64,000 nucleotides of DNA from JBQQPY01 sp052258065 (GTDB lineage Bacteria; Pseudomonadota; Gammaproteobacteria; Enterobacterales; Enterobacteriaceae): positions 1 through 64,000 of the forward strand of contig JBQQPY010000002.1 in the NCBI GenBank assembly GCA_052258065.1. Direction: 5' to 3'. Position 1 is the stretch's first letter. Each line of letters begins with the position of its first letter. The notes under the pieces were generated by a model. The model had not been told where the DNA came from. It was given only the letters and a program-made list of their open reading frames with translations, and made no database searches. Shown here one piece after another: positions 1 through 10,181 of the stretch. The position numbers were made by a program, and so were the translations under genes.

Positions 1-2268
1 CTATATCAAAGAACAATTTGTAATACTATCCTGATATAAGTTACTGAAAATAATTCTTTCATACACTGAATTTAGTCCCATTTTCTGTTATAAGCAATGA
101 TGCAGTTAGCAATTAAGCTTTCTGTATAGGCACGTTGGTTTTAAAAGATCCCTTTACTCTGCAATACACCGTGAAAGGTACCGTATATTATAAAGTTAAT
201 GGTAAACCTCACACGATCTCTGGCAATTCGTATGGCTTTCCTGAAAAAACATATCGTCAATCAGATTTTGGATATGAATTTTTTAAAAAATTTCATTTTA
301 TTAAAATAATGCTGCTTTCAATATTGCATAACGGGCATGAAATTAAATTTCCGAATGATATTGCTTTGCGTGTTCTCTGTATGATGAGTGACAGTAATAT
401 ACTTATAGCAGCCTTCCGTTGAAAACTTGTAGGCTCAGTATTGATTATATTTTTGTATTTTATTATGCTTGTATCGTTATTATCTGTTATGATATGGATA
501 TCAATATTATTTTTATTTTTTAAACCATATTCTAAAGAGAATGCCTTTCGTACTCATTTAGGCCGATATTTTTAGCATTGACTAAGACATAAATGGCAAT
601 AAAAATTCACAGGAACATACTGCGTCCCTTACTGAGGTATTTTCTAGATTGACGCGACTGAATCGCGCTGTTAATTGTTGAAATTTTTGCCCGTCAACAT
701 CTGCCAGTATTTCGTCATCCATGAGATATCACTGAATATGGGCAATGAATGAATATGATTACTGATAATAGCATTAGCAGAATATAAGATGTCAACACAA
801 ATCAAGTCTTCTTGTGTCAGCGCAGCGGGTTAATGTCAAGATCTAATATATCCGCTATTTTTTATAACACTAAAGCCGAACGCTTCTAATAACAAATAGG
901 TTATTCTTGCCAGTTGGCGCGGCTTTTCCCGTTTGATTTAACGATCCTTTATGTAGGTAAAACCACCCCACATAAAAATTATACTGTTATTCAGCTTTGG
1001 GAAATTTAAAAGCAGGCATTATTTTCTTTTTACTACTAAAGAGCAAGCTCCAACATTTCTGTCCTGTGTTAATTTCTCGAATATTGAATCCCGGGTTATT
1101 ATTATTTTCTATATTACGAGTGGTTTGCACTCAAGCATTATAGAGTTCCTGAAGAGCATTATCGAGACTCTCTTTATAAGAAGTGAGGATTTTAGAGTGA
1201 CCAATATCCGCTGAGGTCTTTTCAAGATTATCTGCCAGAATATCGGTAATCAAATCGGTATTAATATCATAAAAAGATACACTATCGTTGACATATAATC
1301 TTTCTCTGTTAATTTTATGACAAACTTTCTAATAAACAAAAAACTCGAAAAGATAGAAATAGATATGAGTATCGGTTGGCTTTCGTTTAAAATATCTGGT
1401 TATTATTTTAGGTGCAGTAAATTCATCATAATCAGAAGTCAGTATATTGTTCTGTAATATCAGAATATTAGAGAACTTCGTTTTTTGATAAGCGTCATGA
1501 CCGGAAAATCCTTTGGTAAAAATATACAAACCATAAAGCTATAAGGCTTTTTCTGCTTCCATTGTGACGGCGGTCTATTGAAAGTATTTTTGACCAGCGA
1601 GAATAATATTGAATGCAGTAATGCCATAATACCGATTAATAAGTATCGTAATATGCTCACCAATTAATTCTACTATCGATTCGATAATGGTATTTAGTCT
1701 CTTGTCTTCATCGGTAAATATATCTCTTAAAATTTAGTGTGTTAAGTAAACAAGTAATTAGCGAAATATACTATGTATTTAAGACAATAACGGAGAGAAT
1801 TGATAATATAAGATTGTATTTATGATTCAAAATCTCATGTATAGAAATAATAACCGAACCGAGAAAAGATTACTTGTCTCCTTGATGTTTATATAATCAC
1901 ATGAAATACGCCAAGTAAAAATATAGGAGATGAATAACTGTAATAAATATTCGCAATAAATTAAATATCACTACTAATGTCTTTCAATGAGAAGTTAAAG
2001 AATTGCTATTTAGACTTAAAATAGCTTTATTAAAGAATGAAGCAAATACGCGTTTTAGTATTACTATACTGCGCCAGAGTCTTCCTTTTAAATAGAGTTA
2101 ATGTGAAGTAAAGTCGTTGTTCGTGGACACTGAATTACGGTCAGCTATAAAGCCCTTTGATTTCAGTATTTGACAATACTTATATACGTTTAATATTTTC
2201 CAATCATTCGCTGAAAGCAAGGCACTGTAAAACTATACAAGTTTAATGCAAAATGCCTTCAATGCAAG
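1..2268. other. AT-rich decayed region, no recognised gene
   Basis: I see no gene that I can name and no transposase fragment of the families that recur elsewhere in the window. Open frames are short, overlap on both strands and look like chance frames in AT-rich DNA. The composition contrasts strongly with the recombinase gene that follows. Confidence 0.5.
135..422 (+). CDS. short unrecognised open frame (95 codons)
   Basis: This frame opens at a TTG codon with no clear ribosome binding site. Its first half (KGTVYYKVNGKPHTISGNSY) has a beta-rich, protein-like composition. Its second half is lysine- and isoleucine-rich and looks like translated AT-rich DNA. That pattern suits the tail of a decayed gene read into degenerate sequence. 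I recognise no family and assign no function. Confidence 0.15.
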   Translation: MVLKDPFTLQYTVKGTVYYKVNGKPHTISGNSYGFPEKTYRQSDFGYEFFKKFHFIKIMLLSILHNGHEIKFPNDIALRVLCMMSDSNILIAAFR

Positions 2269-2296
2269 AAGTGCAAAAAGTACACTTTTTACACTT
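2269..2296. promoter_or_regulatory. 28-bp imperfect palindrome upstream of the recombinase gene
   Basis: The two half-sites read AAGTGCAAAAAGT and ACTTTTTACACTT, and 24 of 28 positions are self-complementary. The palindrome lies about 130 bp before the recombinase start codon and upstream of its promoter. Serine resolvases and invertases usually bind inverted-repeat crossover or operator sites next to their own gene, so this is a good candidate for such a site. The assignment is inferred from position and symmetry only. Confidence 0.5.
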
Positions 2297-2333
2297 CCAC
2301 CATTGATGATAAAATATTGCGCTAATCAGCATC

Positions 2334-2360
2334 TTTCAGTACAAAAACTTATGCTATAAT
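2334..2360 (+). promoter_or_regulatory. probable promoter of the recombinase operon
   Basis: A perfect -10 hexamer TATAAT (2355-2360) is preceded by TGC, giving an extended -10 element. The -35 is weak (TTTCAG at 2334-2339, 15-bp spacer). The -10 lies 41 bp upstream of the ATG, and AAGG at 2388-2391 is the likely ribosome binding site. Confidence 0.45.
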
Positions 2361-2401
2361 CATCGTGCATTTAATATAAATATCAGTAAGGTTTTTACAC
2401 T

Positions 2402-3016
2402 ATGAGCAGTACAATATCAAATATTCAGTTTTATCGTGTTGGTTATGCCCGGGTTAGTAGCGTCGGACAAAACCTGGACTCCCAGATTGATGATTTAAAG
2501 AAAGCCGGTTGCAGCAAAATATTTATCGACAAAATGACGAGCTCGCGAATGAACAGGCCTGGGTGGGAGCAATTGCTGGAGCATTTACGTTCAGGTGACA
2601 GCTTGGTCGTGACTGAACTGAGTCGAATGACACGCTCATTGCTTGATATGCTGCAAACAACCCAACAACTGGAGATGAGGAAAATTAGTTTAATCTCGCT
2701 GAGGGAAAATATCGACACTACTACAGCAACGGGGCGTGGGTTTTTATCCATGATGGGGGTCATTCACCAGATGGAACGAGAACTTAAAGCTGAACGTGCA
2801 GCTGCCGGGAGAGCTTCAGCCAAAGCCAGAGGTAAAAGCGGCGGTCGTCCACGCACTGATCCTGAAAAATTAGAGCATGCCAGAATTTTATACGAAAACT
2901 CAGAAAAAACTGCTAGTAAAGTTTGTGAACTGACGGGTGTTGGTCGAAGAACCTTTTTTTCGTACCTTCAACAACATAGGGGTCGTATTAATAGACAAAT
3001 GCAGGGAAATTCATAA
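2402..3016 (+). CDS. serine recombinase (resolvase/invertase family)
   Basis: This protein of 204 residues belongs to the small serine recombinases, which cut and rejoin DNA at short crossover sites (resolvases of Tn3-type elements, Hin/Gin-type invertases, plasmid multimer resolvases). The N-terminal catalytic domain shows YARVSS, with the nucleophile probably Ser19. The arginine-rich SRMTRSLLDML segment and the long E-helix (MMGVIHQMERELKAERAA) follow. The C-terminus has the typical linker KSGGRPRTD and a helix-turn-helix (about residues 150-195, ending VGRRTFFSYLQ). Full length for the family and no visible lesion. It is followed after 4 bp by a second intact gene, so the pair is probably one transcript. 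An intact recombinase amid decayed IS copies suggests selection, a domesticated role or late arrival. I cannot tell resolvase from invertase by sequence alone. Confidence 0.85.
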   Translation: MSSTISNIQFYRVGYARVSSVGQNLDSQIDDLKKAGCSKIFIDKMTSSRMNRPGWEQLLEHLRSGDSLVVTELSRMTRSLLDMLQTTQQLEMRKISLISLRENIDTTTATGRGFLSMMGVIHQMERELKAERAAAGRASAKARGKSGGRPRTDPEKLEHARILYENSEKTASKVCELTGVGRRTFFSYLQQHRGRINRQMQGNS

Positions 3017-3020
3017 TAAC

Positions 3021-3395
3021 ATGAAGAGACAAAAGCAAGGCGCCGAAAGTCACCACCAAGTGATTAATGTTGATGAGTTGGTTGATGAAATGCCTGAAGT
3101 AGCACTAAAAACGCTACATGATCGCATTGTTAAGCGCCTCAACATATTACAGCGTCAGCGAACAATGCAAAGCATGGCTGACTTTCGCCCCGGGGATATA
3201 GTGCGTTTCCAGACTGACGAGCGTGAAATTACGGGCGTCCTAATACGACTGAATAAAAAATCGGTCTCAGTTCATACTGAGAATGGTAATCGCTGGAACG
3301 TCGCCCCGCAACTACTAACATTGGTGAAGCGGTCACTTGCCATTGAGTCTCTAGAGAGCATACTGGAACAAACCAGCAATAAGTCGCTGCATTAA
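3021..3395 (+). CDS. small KOW/SH3-like protein linked to the recombinase
   Basis: This protein of 124 residues starts at the ATG four bases after the recombinase stop. An upstream in-frame start would overlap the recombinase and is less likely. An N-terminal helical segment of about 60 residues is followed by a compact beta-rich domain, FRPGDIVRFQ, then ITGVLIRLNKKSVSVHTENG, then WNVAPQLL. That pattern (GD-V-F, then G-V-RLN-K-V-V-T-G, then W-V-P) is typical of KOW/SH3-like folds that contact nucleic acid or protein. I recall similar small proteins beside plasmid or island recombinases but cannot name the family. The spacing implies translational coupling and a shared role, perhaps in site-specific recombination or element maintenance. 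Function unknown. Confidence 0.65.
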   Translation: MKRQKQGAESHHQVINVDELVDEMPEVALKTLHDRIVKRLNILQRQRTMQSMADFRPGDIVRFQTDEREITGVLIRLNKKSVSVHTENGNRWNVAPQLLTLVKRSLAIESLESILEQTSNKSLH

Positions 3396-3419
3396 AACAA
3401 GGAGTTAGATTTACTCGTC

Positions 3420-3580
3420 ATTTTCGAGGGTTCTTCTACTGGAATGCCTTAGCGAGCTGCATTAGAAGAACTTATTTAACATCTGTCCGCCTCTGCACGT
3501 AAAAAACTACCCACCTAAATCAATCCAATTATTCGTAATATTAAGTCCTCACTGTAAGAATCTACCATTTATATCTCAAA
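3420..3580 (-). mobile_element. IS630-type family C remnant (N-terminal part)
   Basis: On the minus strand this matches the first 60 or so codons of the family C transposase (the MAHS...DLR.RIIRLIKEG helix-turn-helix region, best seen at 55648-55830). It ends at the terminal motif with TAGATAAAAGCGCT. Stops and indels throughout. Confidence 0.5.
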
Positions 3581-4139
3581 AAATTAGCTACAATAGATAA
3601 AAGCGCTATATATAAAGTACATAATCAAGCAACTAAATAATCAATATCATTTTTTGTCAAAACTAGAATAATGACAGTATCTAATAACAATTAAAAACTT
3701 CGTTATTTGCTAATTAAAACGATAAAAAAATAACATAAAACCTACTCAACAGGAAACATATTGCACTATTTCAATTTTTGAAAAGTAAATAATACATTTA
3801 TGGTTTTCTGTTTTTCGCTAAAATAAAAAAGGAATATCAGGTGCGGAATTATAGCATTTATTTTTAATTTAGGCGCGGAATATAATGAGTCCTATGCCCT
3901 TATGAGCAAGGAGTGTGCGAACAATGCTGACATGCACGAACGGCGCGGTTAGGCACGCCGCTGCGTGAGCGCAGCAAACATCCCATCTAGCATATTTTAT
4001 AAATATTCTTGCGCTCGCCGAAAAGCCGTTTGTCACTTTCGGGTGCTTATTTATAAAATATTAGCTAACGCCAAGCTACTCAGTCGCTTTATGCCTCCAA
4101 TTGATTTATCATAATTAAAAATCAATGTATTCAGAAATT

Positions 4140-4310
4140 TCTATACAGCATTCTTTCCCTTGTTGATCAACGCTTCCAGTTGCGTTCTTTCTTCTAGAAG
4201 AAAGGGTAATAATATATTTTTTATTCCTTCATTTTAGAGATTTTCTTTAACTCCGGGCACACATACTGCAACCGACACTTTTATCTTTTAAGACATTAGT
4301 TACCATCATG
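4140..4310 (-). mobile_element. IS630-type family B remnant (5' end)
   Basis: Read on the minus strand, this matches the left end and first codons of family B at 14565-14700: end sequence with CTTAA, then GTTGCAGTATCTGTG, then a frame resembling MIILTSEVRMQLKALINK. It is truncated and abuts a plus-strand IS481 fragment. Confidence 0.5.
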
Positions 4311-4735
4311 TTAATGTGAAATATCTTCTACAAATCTCAAATAACACCTCACGATTTTATTTTTCTCTAAGTACAGATTCAGCGACTCAATGCGTTTTTA
4401 TCCATAGTTATCAAGCCAATGGCGCGGTTAATACACGACGTCTCTTTCATAAACTTAATCAAGCATGTCTCATGGCTATTCATCGGGTACTTGCAAAAAT
4501 GGCAAAGAATATACAGATCGTTCTTTAGCTTGAAAACGCTCAGCCCGACGGAAACATGAATTCAACTGCCTACATGAAAAGCCTGATATGAAGCACAGTC
4601 TTAGTCTAGCGACGCACCCACAAACCAGATAAGGAGCTAGAGATCACACTGCACCGACATGTCTGGCTCTACACTCAGGAATTGCTTTAATTATTATTGA
4701 GTAGTAAAACACCATTGCTGTCTATAAAATATTAA
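4310..4735 (+). mobile_element. IS481-type transposase remnant (C-terminal half)
   Basis: The translated frame at 4316-4528 (KYLLQISNNTSRFYFSLSTD, then AIHRVLAKMAKNIQIVL) aligns with the DDE core of an IS481-type integrase. There the segments read roughly KYLPQM.DETSRRYFFV.ID and AIHRVL.DNGKEFTDRLF. The catalytic DNG-KEF is corrupted to KMA-KNI. Non-functional. Confidence 0.6.
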
Positions 4736-4849
4736 TATAAAATTAAACTTGAATTATTTAACAAACTTAACTACACCCTTACCCAGCCAAGCCGAAGATA
4801 GACTAGAAATAGTGACTCTTCAAGCAAATGAATACTCTGCTAGAAAATA

Positions 4850-5060
4850 TTAAAAACACCATAATGGGCGCTTACCATGTAATATGTAATTAGTAGTCAA
4901 CATACGCATCGTTACCTGGCGAAATATTAATTTAAACTAACGTTATAACTTAGAAGTACTGATACCGAATTTCTTGGTAGTAGCATTGAAAGCACTTGCA
5001 ATGCCATCTAACCTTTAAAACTAACTTAGCAGCATGCGTAATCAGTAAAAGAAATCATAT
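4850..5060 (+). repeat. short repeat, family F copy
   Basis: This AT-rich segment is shared with 9750-9930, 59660-59880 and, reversed, about 62045-62160. Shared landmarks include CATACGC, GTTACCTGGC, CTGATACCG, TTTCTTGGTAGTAGCATTG and GCGTAATCA. The minus strand keeps a frame like SAFNAATKKRGISAF, so it may be the end of another decayed transposase. Family not identified. Confidence 0.45.
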
Positions 5061-5227
5061 CGGGATATGATATTTTATTGCTCAGGCAAGCAAGTGATTG
5101 CCCGACGGGCTCGCCGCTTCCGCTAGTGCAAGATTCAGGCATCGGGACAATTTCATCCCCCACGGTGAATACGATAGACTGTTATCCTATTCATTTTCTC
5201 CTATCATTAAGGTGGAGTGCCAAACGA

Positions 5228-5839
5228 ATGGCGCAACTCTATTTTTATTATTCTGCAATGAATGCCGGCAAGTCTACCGCACTCCTGCAGTCCTCCTATA
5301 ATTATAAAGAACGCGGCATGCGTACACTGGTGTTTACGGCGGAAATCGACGACCGCTATGCCCGCGGGCAGGTCAGTTCCCGTATCGGACTATCTTCCTC
5401 CGCCGACGTGTTCAATACCGAAACCGATTTTTTTGCGGCCGTAGCGGCCGCCAATCAAAAACAGGCCGTTCATTGCGTGCTGGTAGATGAATGTCATTTT
5501 TTAAGCCGTATGCAGGTTGCAGGGCTGTGCGCAGTGGTAGACAAGCTGACGATTCCGGTACTGTGCTATGGTCTGCGTACCGATTTTCGCGCGGAGATGT
5601 TTACTGGCAGTTTATGGCTACTAGCTTGGTCGGACAAGCTAGTAGAATTGAAAACTGTATGCTACTGTGGACGCAAAGCCAACCGCGTATTACGCACCGA
5701 CGAGCAGGGTCAAGCCGTGCGCGATGGGCACCAGGTAGTGATTGGTGGTAACGATCGCTACGTGTCTGTATGTCGCAAGCATTTTGTCGAGGCGCTAGCG
5801 CGCGGGCTACCCGCCGAGAATAAAAAAGATTTCACATGA
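5228..5839 (+). CDS. tdk: thymidine kinase
   Basis: Phosphorylates thymidine to dTMP with ATP in the cytosolic pyrimidine salvage pathway. 203 residues against 205 in E. coli. Visible features are the P-loop SAMNAGKST (9-17), the catalytic DECHF motif with Glu88, and the zinc ligands Cys145, Cys147, Cys182 and His185. The ATG at 5228 is chosen because AAGGTGGAG lies about 10 bp upstream and family alignment begins at MAQLYFYYSAMNAGKS. The open frame extends further upstream but without similarity. The gene stands alone between IS debris, so its transcription unit is probably monocistronic. No lesion seen. Confidence 0.95.
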   Translation: MAQLYFYYSAMNAGKSTALLQSSYNYKERGMRTLVFTAEIDDRYARGQVSSRIGLSSSADVFNTETDFFAAVAAANQKQAVHCVLVDECHFLSRMQVAGLCAVVDKLTIPVLCYGLRTDFRAEMFTGSLWLLAWSDKLVELKTVCYCGRKANRVLRTDEQGQAVRDGHQVVIGGNDRYVSVCRKHFVEALARGLPAENKKDFT

Positions 5840-5859
5840 ATAGCGAGCTTCGTAAACGC

Positions 5860-6180
5860 ATGCCGGCATCTTTTTTAGAACACTTTTATCTATTCTGGTT
5901 TATATACTGCTGCGAGTAAATAGTCGCAATCTTTATAAAAATTCACTCAATAACTTAAGCAATCGCATCCTACAGCGAATTAACAGTTTTTTTCTGCAGC
6001 CACTCTGATCAGTGACTTCAGTTTGAGAAATGCGATCTCGATAGGATTTAAATCCGGCAAATAAGGAAAACAAGCATTACATCTTTAGCCTAAATGGTTT
6101 CTTGTGCACCATCAACTTTGTGAATAGCTAAATCATCGATTATCACTATATTCCCTTCTATAAGTCAAGAAACAAGCACC
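5860..6180 (-). mobile_element. IS630-type family C remnant (DDE C-terminal part)
   Basis: The minus strand reads, with stops and shifts, as IVIIDDLAIHKVDGA, then LPDLNPIEIAF-KLKSLIRVAA. This is the last third of an IS630/Tc1-like DDE transposase, whose hallmark is SPDxNPIE. It ends at the TAGATAAAAGTG-type terminus near 5885. Confidence 0.65.
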
Positions 6181-6529
6181 TACTCTATCCTTATTCCGCA
6201 CCTAAATGAGGAATAAAAACAAAAATCAGTGAACATTAAAATATATAAAATAAATCAGTTATCACTAATTATAATTAATTTATTGCTGTCACTTTTTCTT
6301 GAAACTAGTGTTAGAACACATATTTAATAATGGCGCTAGCCTTAAGGCCTAGAAAACCTACTCAGGATGGCTATAAGAAAACCAAAAGCCGGGGAGCTTG
6401 CAACATCTTCCTCGCCATTGGAGTGCTGTAACGGCGGCAGGCTAACCAAAGTAGTTGAGCATAGAATTGGGATTAATTTCAACATTAATAACCGAGGTTC
6501 ATTATACTCAGCCCTCGCCGGATTAGGCC

Positions 6530-6790
6530 AAGGCTTTATCGGATCGTTTTAAATTCGTCTGTGCACTCAAACATGCCAGTGGGCTAAACATGACGGCAAT
6601 CAAACTTAATGTGCAAATCGGATAATGCCTGAATCACATTATATTAATAAGATTGAGACATTACGAAGTGAAGGCACTGCTTGGCATGCATAGCACGACT
6701 CAATAAGCGCTAAAGATTTATTATTATTTGACTACTGATAATAATTATATAAAACTTAAGTATCTTTATCGATCATTTGATATGTCATGT
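6530..6790 (+). mobile_element. IS630-type family B remnant (C-terminal end)
   Basis: Translates with a few stops to RFKFVCALKHASGLNMTAIK, then CLN, then IKLKYLYRSF. It matches the family B end seen best at 51820-52060 (KHDSWLNMTEIKLNVLTRQC). IS630-type transposases end this way (PKHGSWLNMAEIE, then LK-LYP). Confidence 0.65.
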
Positions 6791-6889
6791 GACACTAGAA
6801 GAAACCTAAATCGCGCATCAAAAATTGATACGTATTGTGATTTTACCCTAACGCTTATTGATGAATCTTATGATCTAACGTTTTTCAAA

Positions 6890-7600
6890 CACAGGCTTCG
6901 CCGAGAAGCACTTTCAGTATTCAAACGATTTTTCCTACTCTATCGTCCTTTTCACCGCGATATGATATCGATTAAAAAGACTGCATATGTCACTAAACAA
7001 GAGCGCAACGATGCAGTGCATCGGCAGAATCATAGTAATATAAAAATATTATATTTTCACCAAAGAAGCTTATTTATATTGAAAATAGCAACAACCATAA
7101 ATATGAGCAGGTCAAAGGGCCAAAATAAATGAGGTTAGCGATGCCAGATTAATATCCCAGACGCTAACTGGGAAACAACGACACTCAGTGCCGACATACA
7201 TCTATCTAAATCAAGTTCAAATACACCACTCGATAGAGAAATATGTAGAAATATTACCCTTATTTCTGTATAAAATATGCTTTTCCTGAATTTGTACCAG
7301 GTATTATTGTGATAATAGATTACTTGACTACTTATAAAGTTAATGGTGCACGAGAAGCTATTGAAGCTAAAGATGTAATTCTTTTTTATCTGCGGCCTTT
7401 TCACCGGATTTAAATCCCATCGAGATGGCGCCTCCTAAGCTGAAATCGCTACTCAGAGCCGTAGCAAGAACTATTTATTCGCTCTGAAGTGCGATTGCTG
7501 AAGTCATTAAATAAAGTTCCAATAAATATTGCGAAATTTTTTCGCAGCTGGCTATAAATTAAATAGATGAAAATCGCTCTATCGGAGGTCTTCGATTTGT
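6890..7600 (+). mobile_element. IS630-type family C remnant (central and C-terminal)
   Basis: Follows directly after a family B end. The frame at 7310-7560 reads IVIIDYLTTYKVNGAREAIE, then FSPDLNPIEMAPPKLKSLLR, with stops. It terminates in the AATAGATGAAAATCGCTCT-type end. The upstream part matches the central region seen at 47760-48040. Confidence 0.6.
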
Positions 7601-7609
7601 AGAAATAGA

Positions 7610-7960
7610 TAAATTATGAGTTTTTATTTGGTATTTGTGGAAAACATTTCACAGCAAGATGCTGGTTACTAGGCTCATAGCTTTTAAACGCTTTGAGCTA
7701 CAGATTATCCTGTAAGAGAAAATCGTTTTCGCAGGAAAACGACTACTGCTTCCCGAGCGGGCTATAGCGTCGTCTGAAAAAGATAAAATATGGCTATACT
7801 CCTCTAAACTGGCTCATTCTGCCATTTAGAGAATGTCAGTTCAGAGATGCCACAACACTTAAGACAAAGTAGATGCGAGCTCGTTAAGAGCGGCTCTGAT
7901 TTAGGTGTTATAGTTGCCTGACTATGGAAGCTTATTAAGATGATATCTTGTTCACAAGAT
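7610..7960 (-). mobile_element. IS481-type transposase remnant (N-terminal part)
   Basis: On the minus strand this carries the conserved segments TCAGAGCCGCTCTTAACGAG, then GTTGTGGCATCTCTGAACTG and the QEAVVV-like region. They match the RYGIS-L-V-KWK N-terminus of the IS481 family in this window. Broken by indels. Confidence 0.55.
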
Positions 7961-8318
7961 TCCTAGGTAGACATCTTGCCACAAGCAGGGCTGCGTGGCG
8001 TGGGTCTATGCAATGCTCACAGACAAAACAAGTAAGCAACCTCAATTGGGTTATAATGCATTAATTTTATTTCTTAATTTTTACTGATTTTTATATTTAT
8101 TCTTAATTTGGGTTTGGAATGAAGAATAAAGCGTTGGAAGTTAAGGATAATAACTAACAAGAAATATTAATATATTATAATGTATGATTCTTAATCATGG
8201 TCTTATAGCCAACTGACAGTTCTCGTAAGATGCTGATCTTCATCTACTATTACTCTTTGCATACACTCTTGCGCCGCGTGCCGCGAGAGGGCATCGTTAC
8301 CGCGCCAGGCCACAGCAC

Positions 8319-8918
8319 TTACTCCGCAGGGCCATCGAGCAAGTGCCCCATTTTGTCAGCCTTGGTATCTAGATAGCGGGCATTTTTTGGGTTACGGCCA
8401 ACAATAAGCGGCACTCGCTCGCTGATATTAATCCCCGCAGCGGTCAGAATCTCTACCTTTTTAGGGTTGTTGGTCAACAAACGCACTCTTTCTACGCCCA
8501 GCAATTTAAACATGTCAGAGGATAGGGTAAAATCTCGCTCGTCAGCGGCAAAGCCGAGCTGGTAATTGGCTTCGACCGTATCGGCGCCCAAATCCTGCAA
8601 GGCATAAGCGCGAATTTTATTTAACAGGCCAATATTGCGGCCTTCCTGACGGTGATAGAGCAAAATACCTCGCCCCTCATCGGCGATATAGCTCAGCGCC
8701 GCCTCCAGCTGGAAGCCGCAATCGCAGCGAAGGCTGAACAGGGCATCCCCGGTAAGGCATTCGGAATGAACCCGTGATAACACCGGCGCAGGACCGGTAA
8801 TATCGTCATATACCAGCGCTAGATGGTCGTGCCCGGTGGCGATTTCCTCGAAGCCAACCATCAAGAAATCTCCCCAGGGTGTCGGCAGTGTGGCCTCTGC
8901 CACACGTTTAAGCTGCAT
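8319..8918 (-). CDS. ribA: GTP cyclohydrolase II
   Basis: Opens the imidazole ring of GTP, releasing formate and pyrophosphate, as the first committed step of riboflavin synthesis. 199 residues (E. coli about 196). The zinc ligands Cys54, Cys65 and Cys67 sit in SECLTGDALFSLRCDC. The GTP-binding segment YHRQEGRNIGLLNKIRAY and the LLTNNPKKVEIL motif are intact. The start at 8918 gives MQLKRVAEATLPTPWG and has GGAG about 9 bp upstream; a longer frame adds six residues not seen in relatives. As in E. coli, it is next to pgpB, here a remnant on the opposite strand. Riboflavin is a nutrient commonly supplied by insect symbionts, so retention fits a nutritional role (inference). Confidence 0.95.
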   Translation of the reverse strand: MQLKRVAEATLPTPWGDFLMVGFEEIATGHDHLALVYDDITGPAPVLSRVHSECLTGDALFSLRCDCGFQLEAALSYIADEGRGILLYHRQEGRNIGLLNKIRAYALQDLGADTVEANYQLGFAADERDFTLSSDMFKLLGVERVRLLTNNPKKVEILTAAGINISERVPLIVGRNPKNARYLDTKADKMGHLLDGPAE

Positions 8919-9177
8919 GTTGCTCTCCAAAACCAAATGATAAAGTGCATCCTACTGCTTGCCGCGTTGTTTGACCAGCCTCTGCGAATGGATGGACGCC
9001 GTTGGGAATTTTTTGGGGACTATTTTCCCAGAAATTTATCCTATGGTAACATTTTTGCGGTTAATTGGCGACAAATTGCGTAACCGGTACATTAGCCGCT
9101 GTTTGGGACGCTTTCTGTTAAGCTTGTGTAGCCGGCTCAGATCCAGACAGCAAACGGCAAGAAGCAAAAAAAGAAAT

Positions 9178-9665
9178 TCAATAGTTAAAATTGCTAAACC
9201 TATAGACACGAGCGCACTAGTGCTCGCGATCTTACTGCTGCTACTCTGGGTAAGCGACTTACAATAGCGGCCGGAAAGTAATTGCTGGCACCTAAAATAC
9301 TAGCATTAATTGACAACAACCCTCACCCCGCACTGGAGTAGCCTGACCAACGTACTGTTGATAAGCCGCTTCTCTCGTGCCTGTGCTATCGCCTCAAGCC
9401 TGCGCTGAGTTTGGTAGCAATCTTGTCCGCTACGCTGCTTATCAGTCAATATATAAAGTCTTTAATAAAAGAGTCAGTACAGGAAGCCCGGGCCTTACGT
9501 AGTCTGGCTAAATAAGCATTATGCATTCGACGATCGGGCGTTTTACGCTATGCTGAGCAAAGCGTGCGCTTCGGAACTGGTGCAAGCGCTTGCAACAACA
9601 GCAAATGCTCCTGCCGTAGCTGAAATACCATTGGCGGTCTAAAACTGGCTCTTCATTACCTGATA
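9178..9665 (+). pseudogene. pgpB: pgpB remnant (phosphatidylglycerophosphatase B)
   Basis: Pieces in different frames follow E. coli PgpB in order. LVLAILLLLLWVSDLQ corresponds to the first membrane segment. RPESNCWHLK corresponds to QPGEQSWLLK. CYRLKPALSLVAILSATLLI then SQYIKSLIKESVQEARAL corresponds to the second helix region and the VGQGVKSWIKDKVQEPRPF segment. Frameshifts and stops separate them, and the C-terminal phosphatase motifs are not recognisable. Position between ribA and lapA is exactly that of pgpB in E. coli, which supports the call. Confidence 0.7.
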
Positions 9666-9749
9666 GAAGACCTTAGCCAGTCAAACTTGAAGAATACTAA
9701 AAAGATATAATTTTAAGTAGATTAATAGCTTAATAATATAAAACGCTAT

Positions 9750-9930
9750 AATAGGTACTTATCGTGCAATTTGTGGCCAAACATACGCCTTGTTACCTGT
9801 CACAATTTGTGTATCGATTTTCACCGACGTGATCACTAAGGGTATTGATAGCCGGCTTCTTACTAGCGACATTGAAAATATCTACAATTCGATACAACCT
9901 GTTAAAGATAGCTGATTAATATGCATAATT
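9750..9930 (+). repeat. short repeat, family F copy
   Basis: Shares with 4850-5060 and 59660-59880 the landmarks ACATACGCCTTGTTACCTG, the AAGGGTATTGATA region, TTCTTACTAGCGACATTGAAA and the TGCATAATTAGG end. It lies between the pgpB remnant and lapA. Confidence 0.4.
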
Positions 9931-10181
9931 AGGCTTGATTATAAGCGCAAGCGGATGATTATGCTTAGCCGGTAAAGAGAAAAGCACCGCGAGCGGTTGG
10001 GTTTTCCCTTCACCGGCCCTATAGTAATTCTTCAGCGTGTGTATTTATTGCCGCCGCTAGAGAGAGTGCGCAGCATAGCGTAGAGGAAAATTTCCTTCCT
10101 TATCGGGGATAATAGTAATTTAACCGTTTCAGATTAGCTAAACGTCTGAACATACAGCTAATACGGATTGCAGGAAATCAT

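Noticed and set aside
2443..2763. 106-codon open frame antisense to the recombinase
   Set aside because: Shadow of the recombinase coding frame; no start context and a composition unlike a protein.
5860..5880. Terminator after tdk at the ATGCCGGCAT followed by T6
   Set aside because: The sequence is self-complementary but leaves no proper loop, so a stable hairpin is doubtful.
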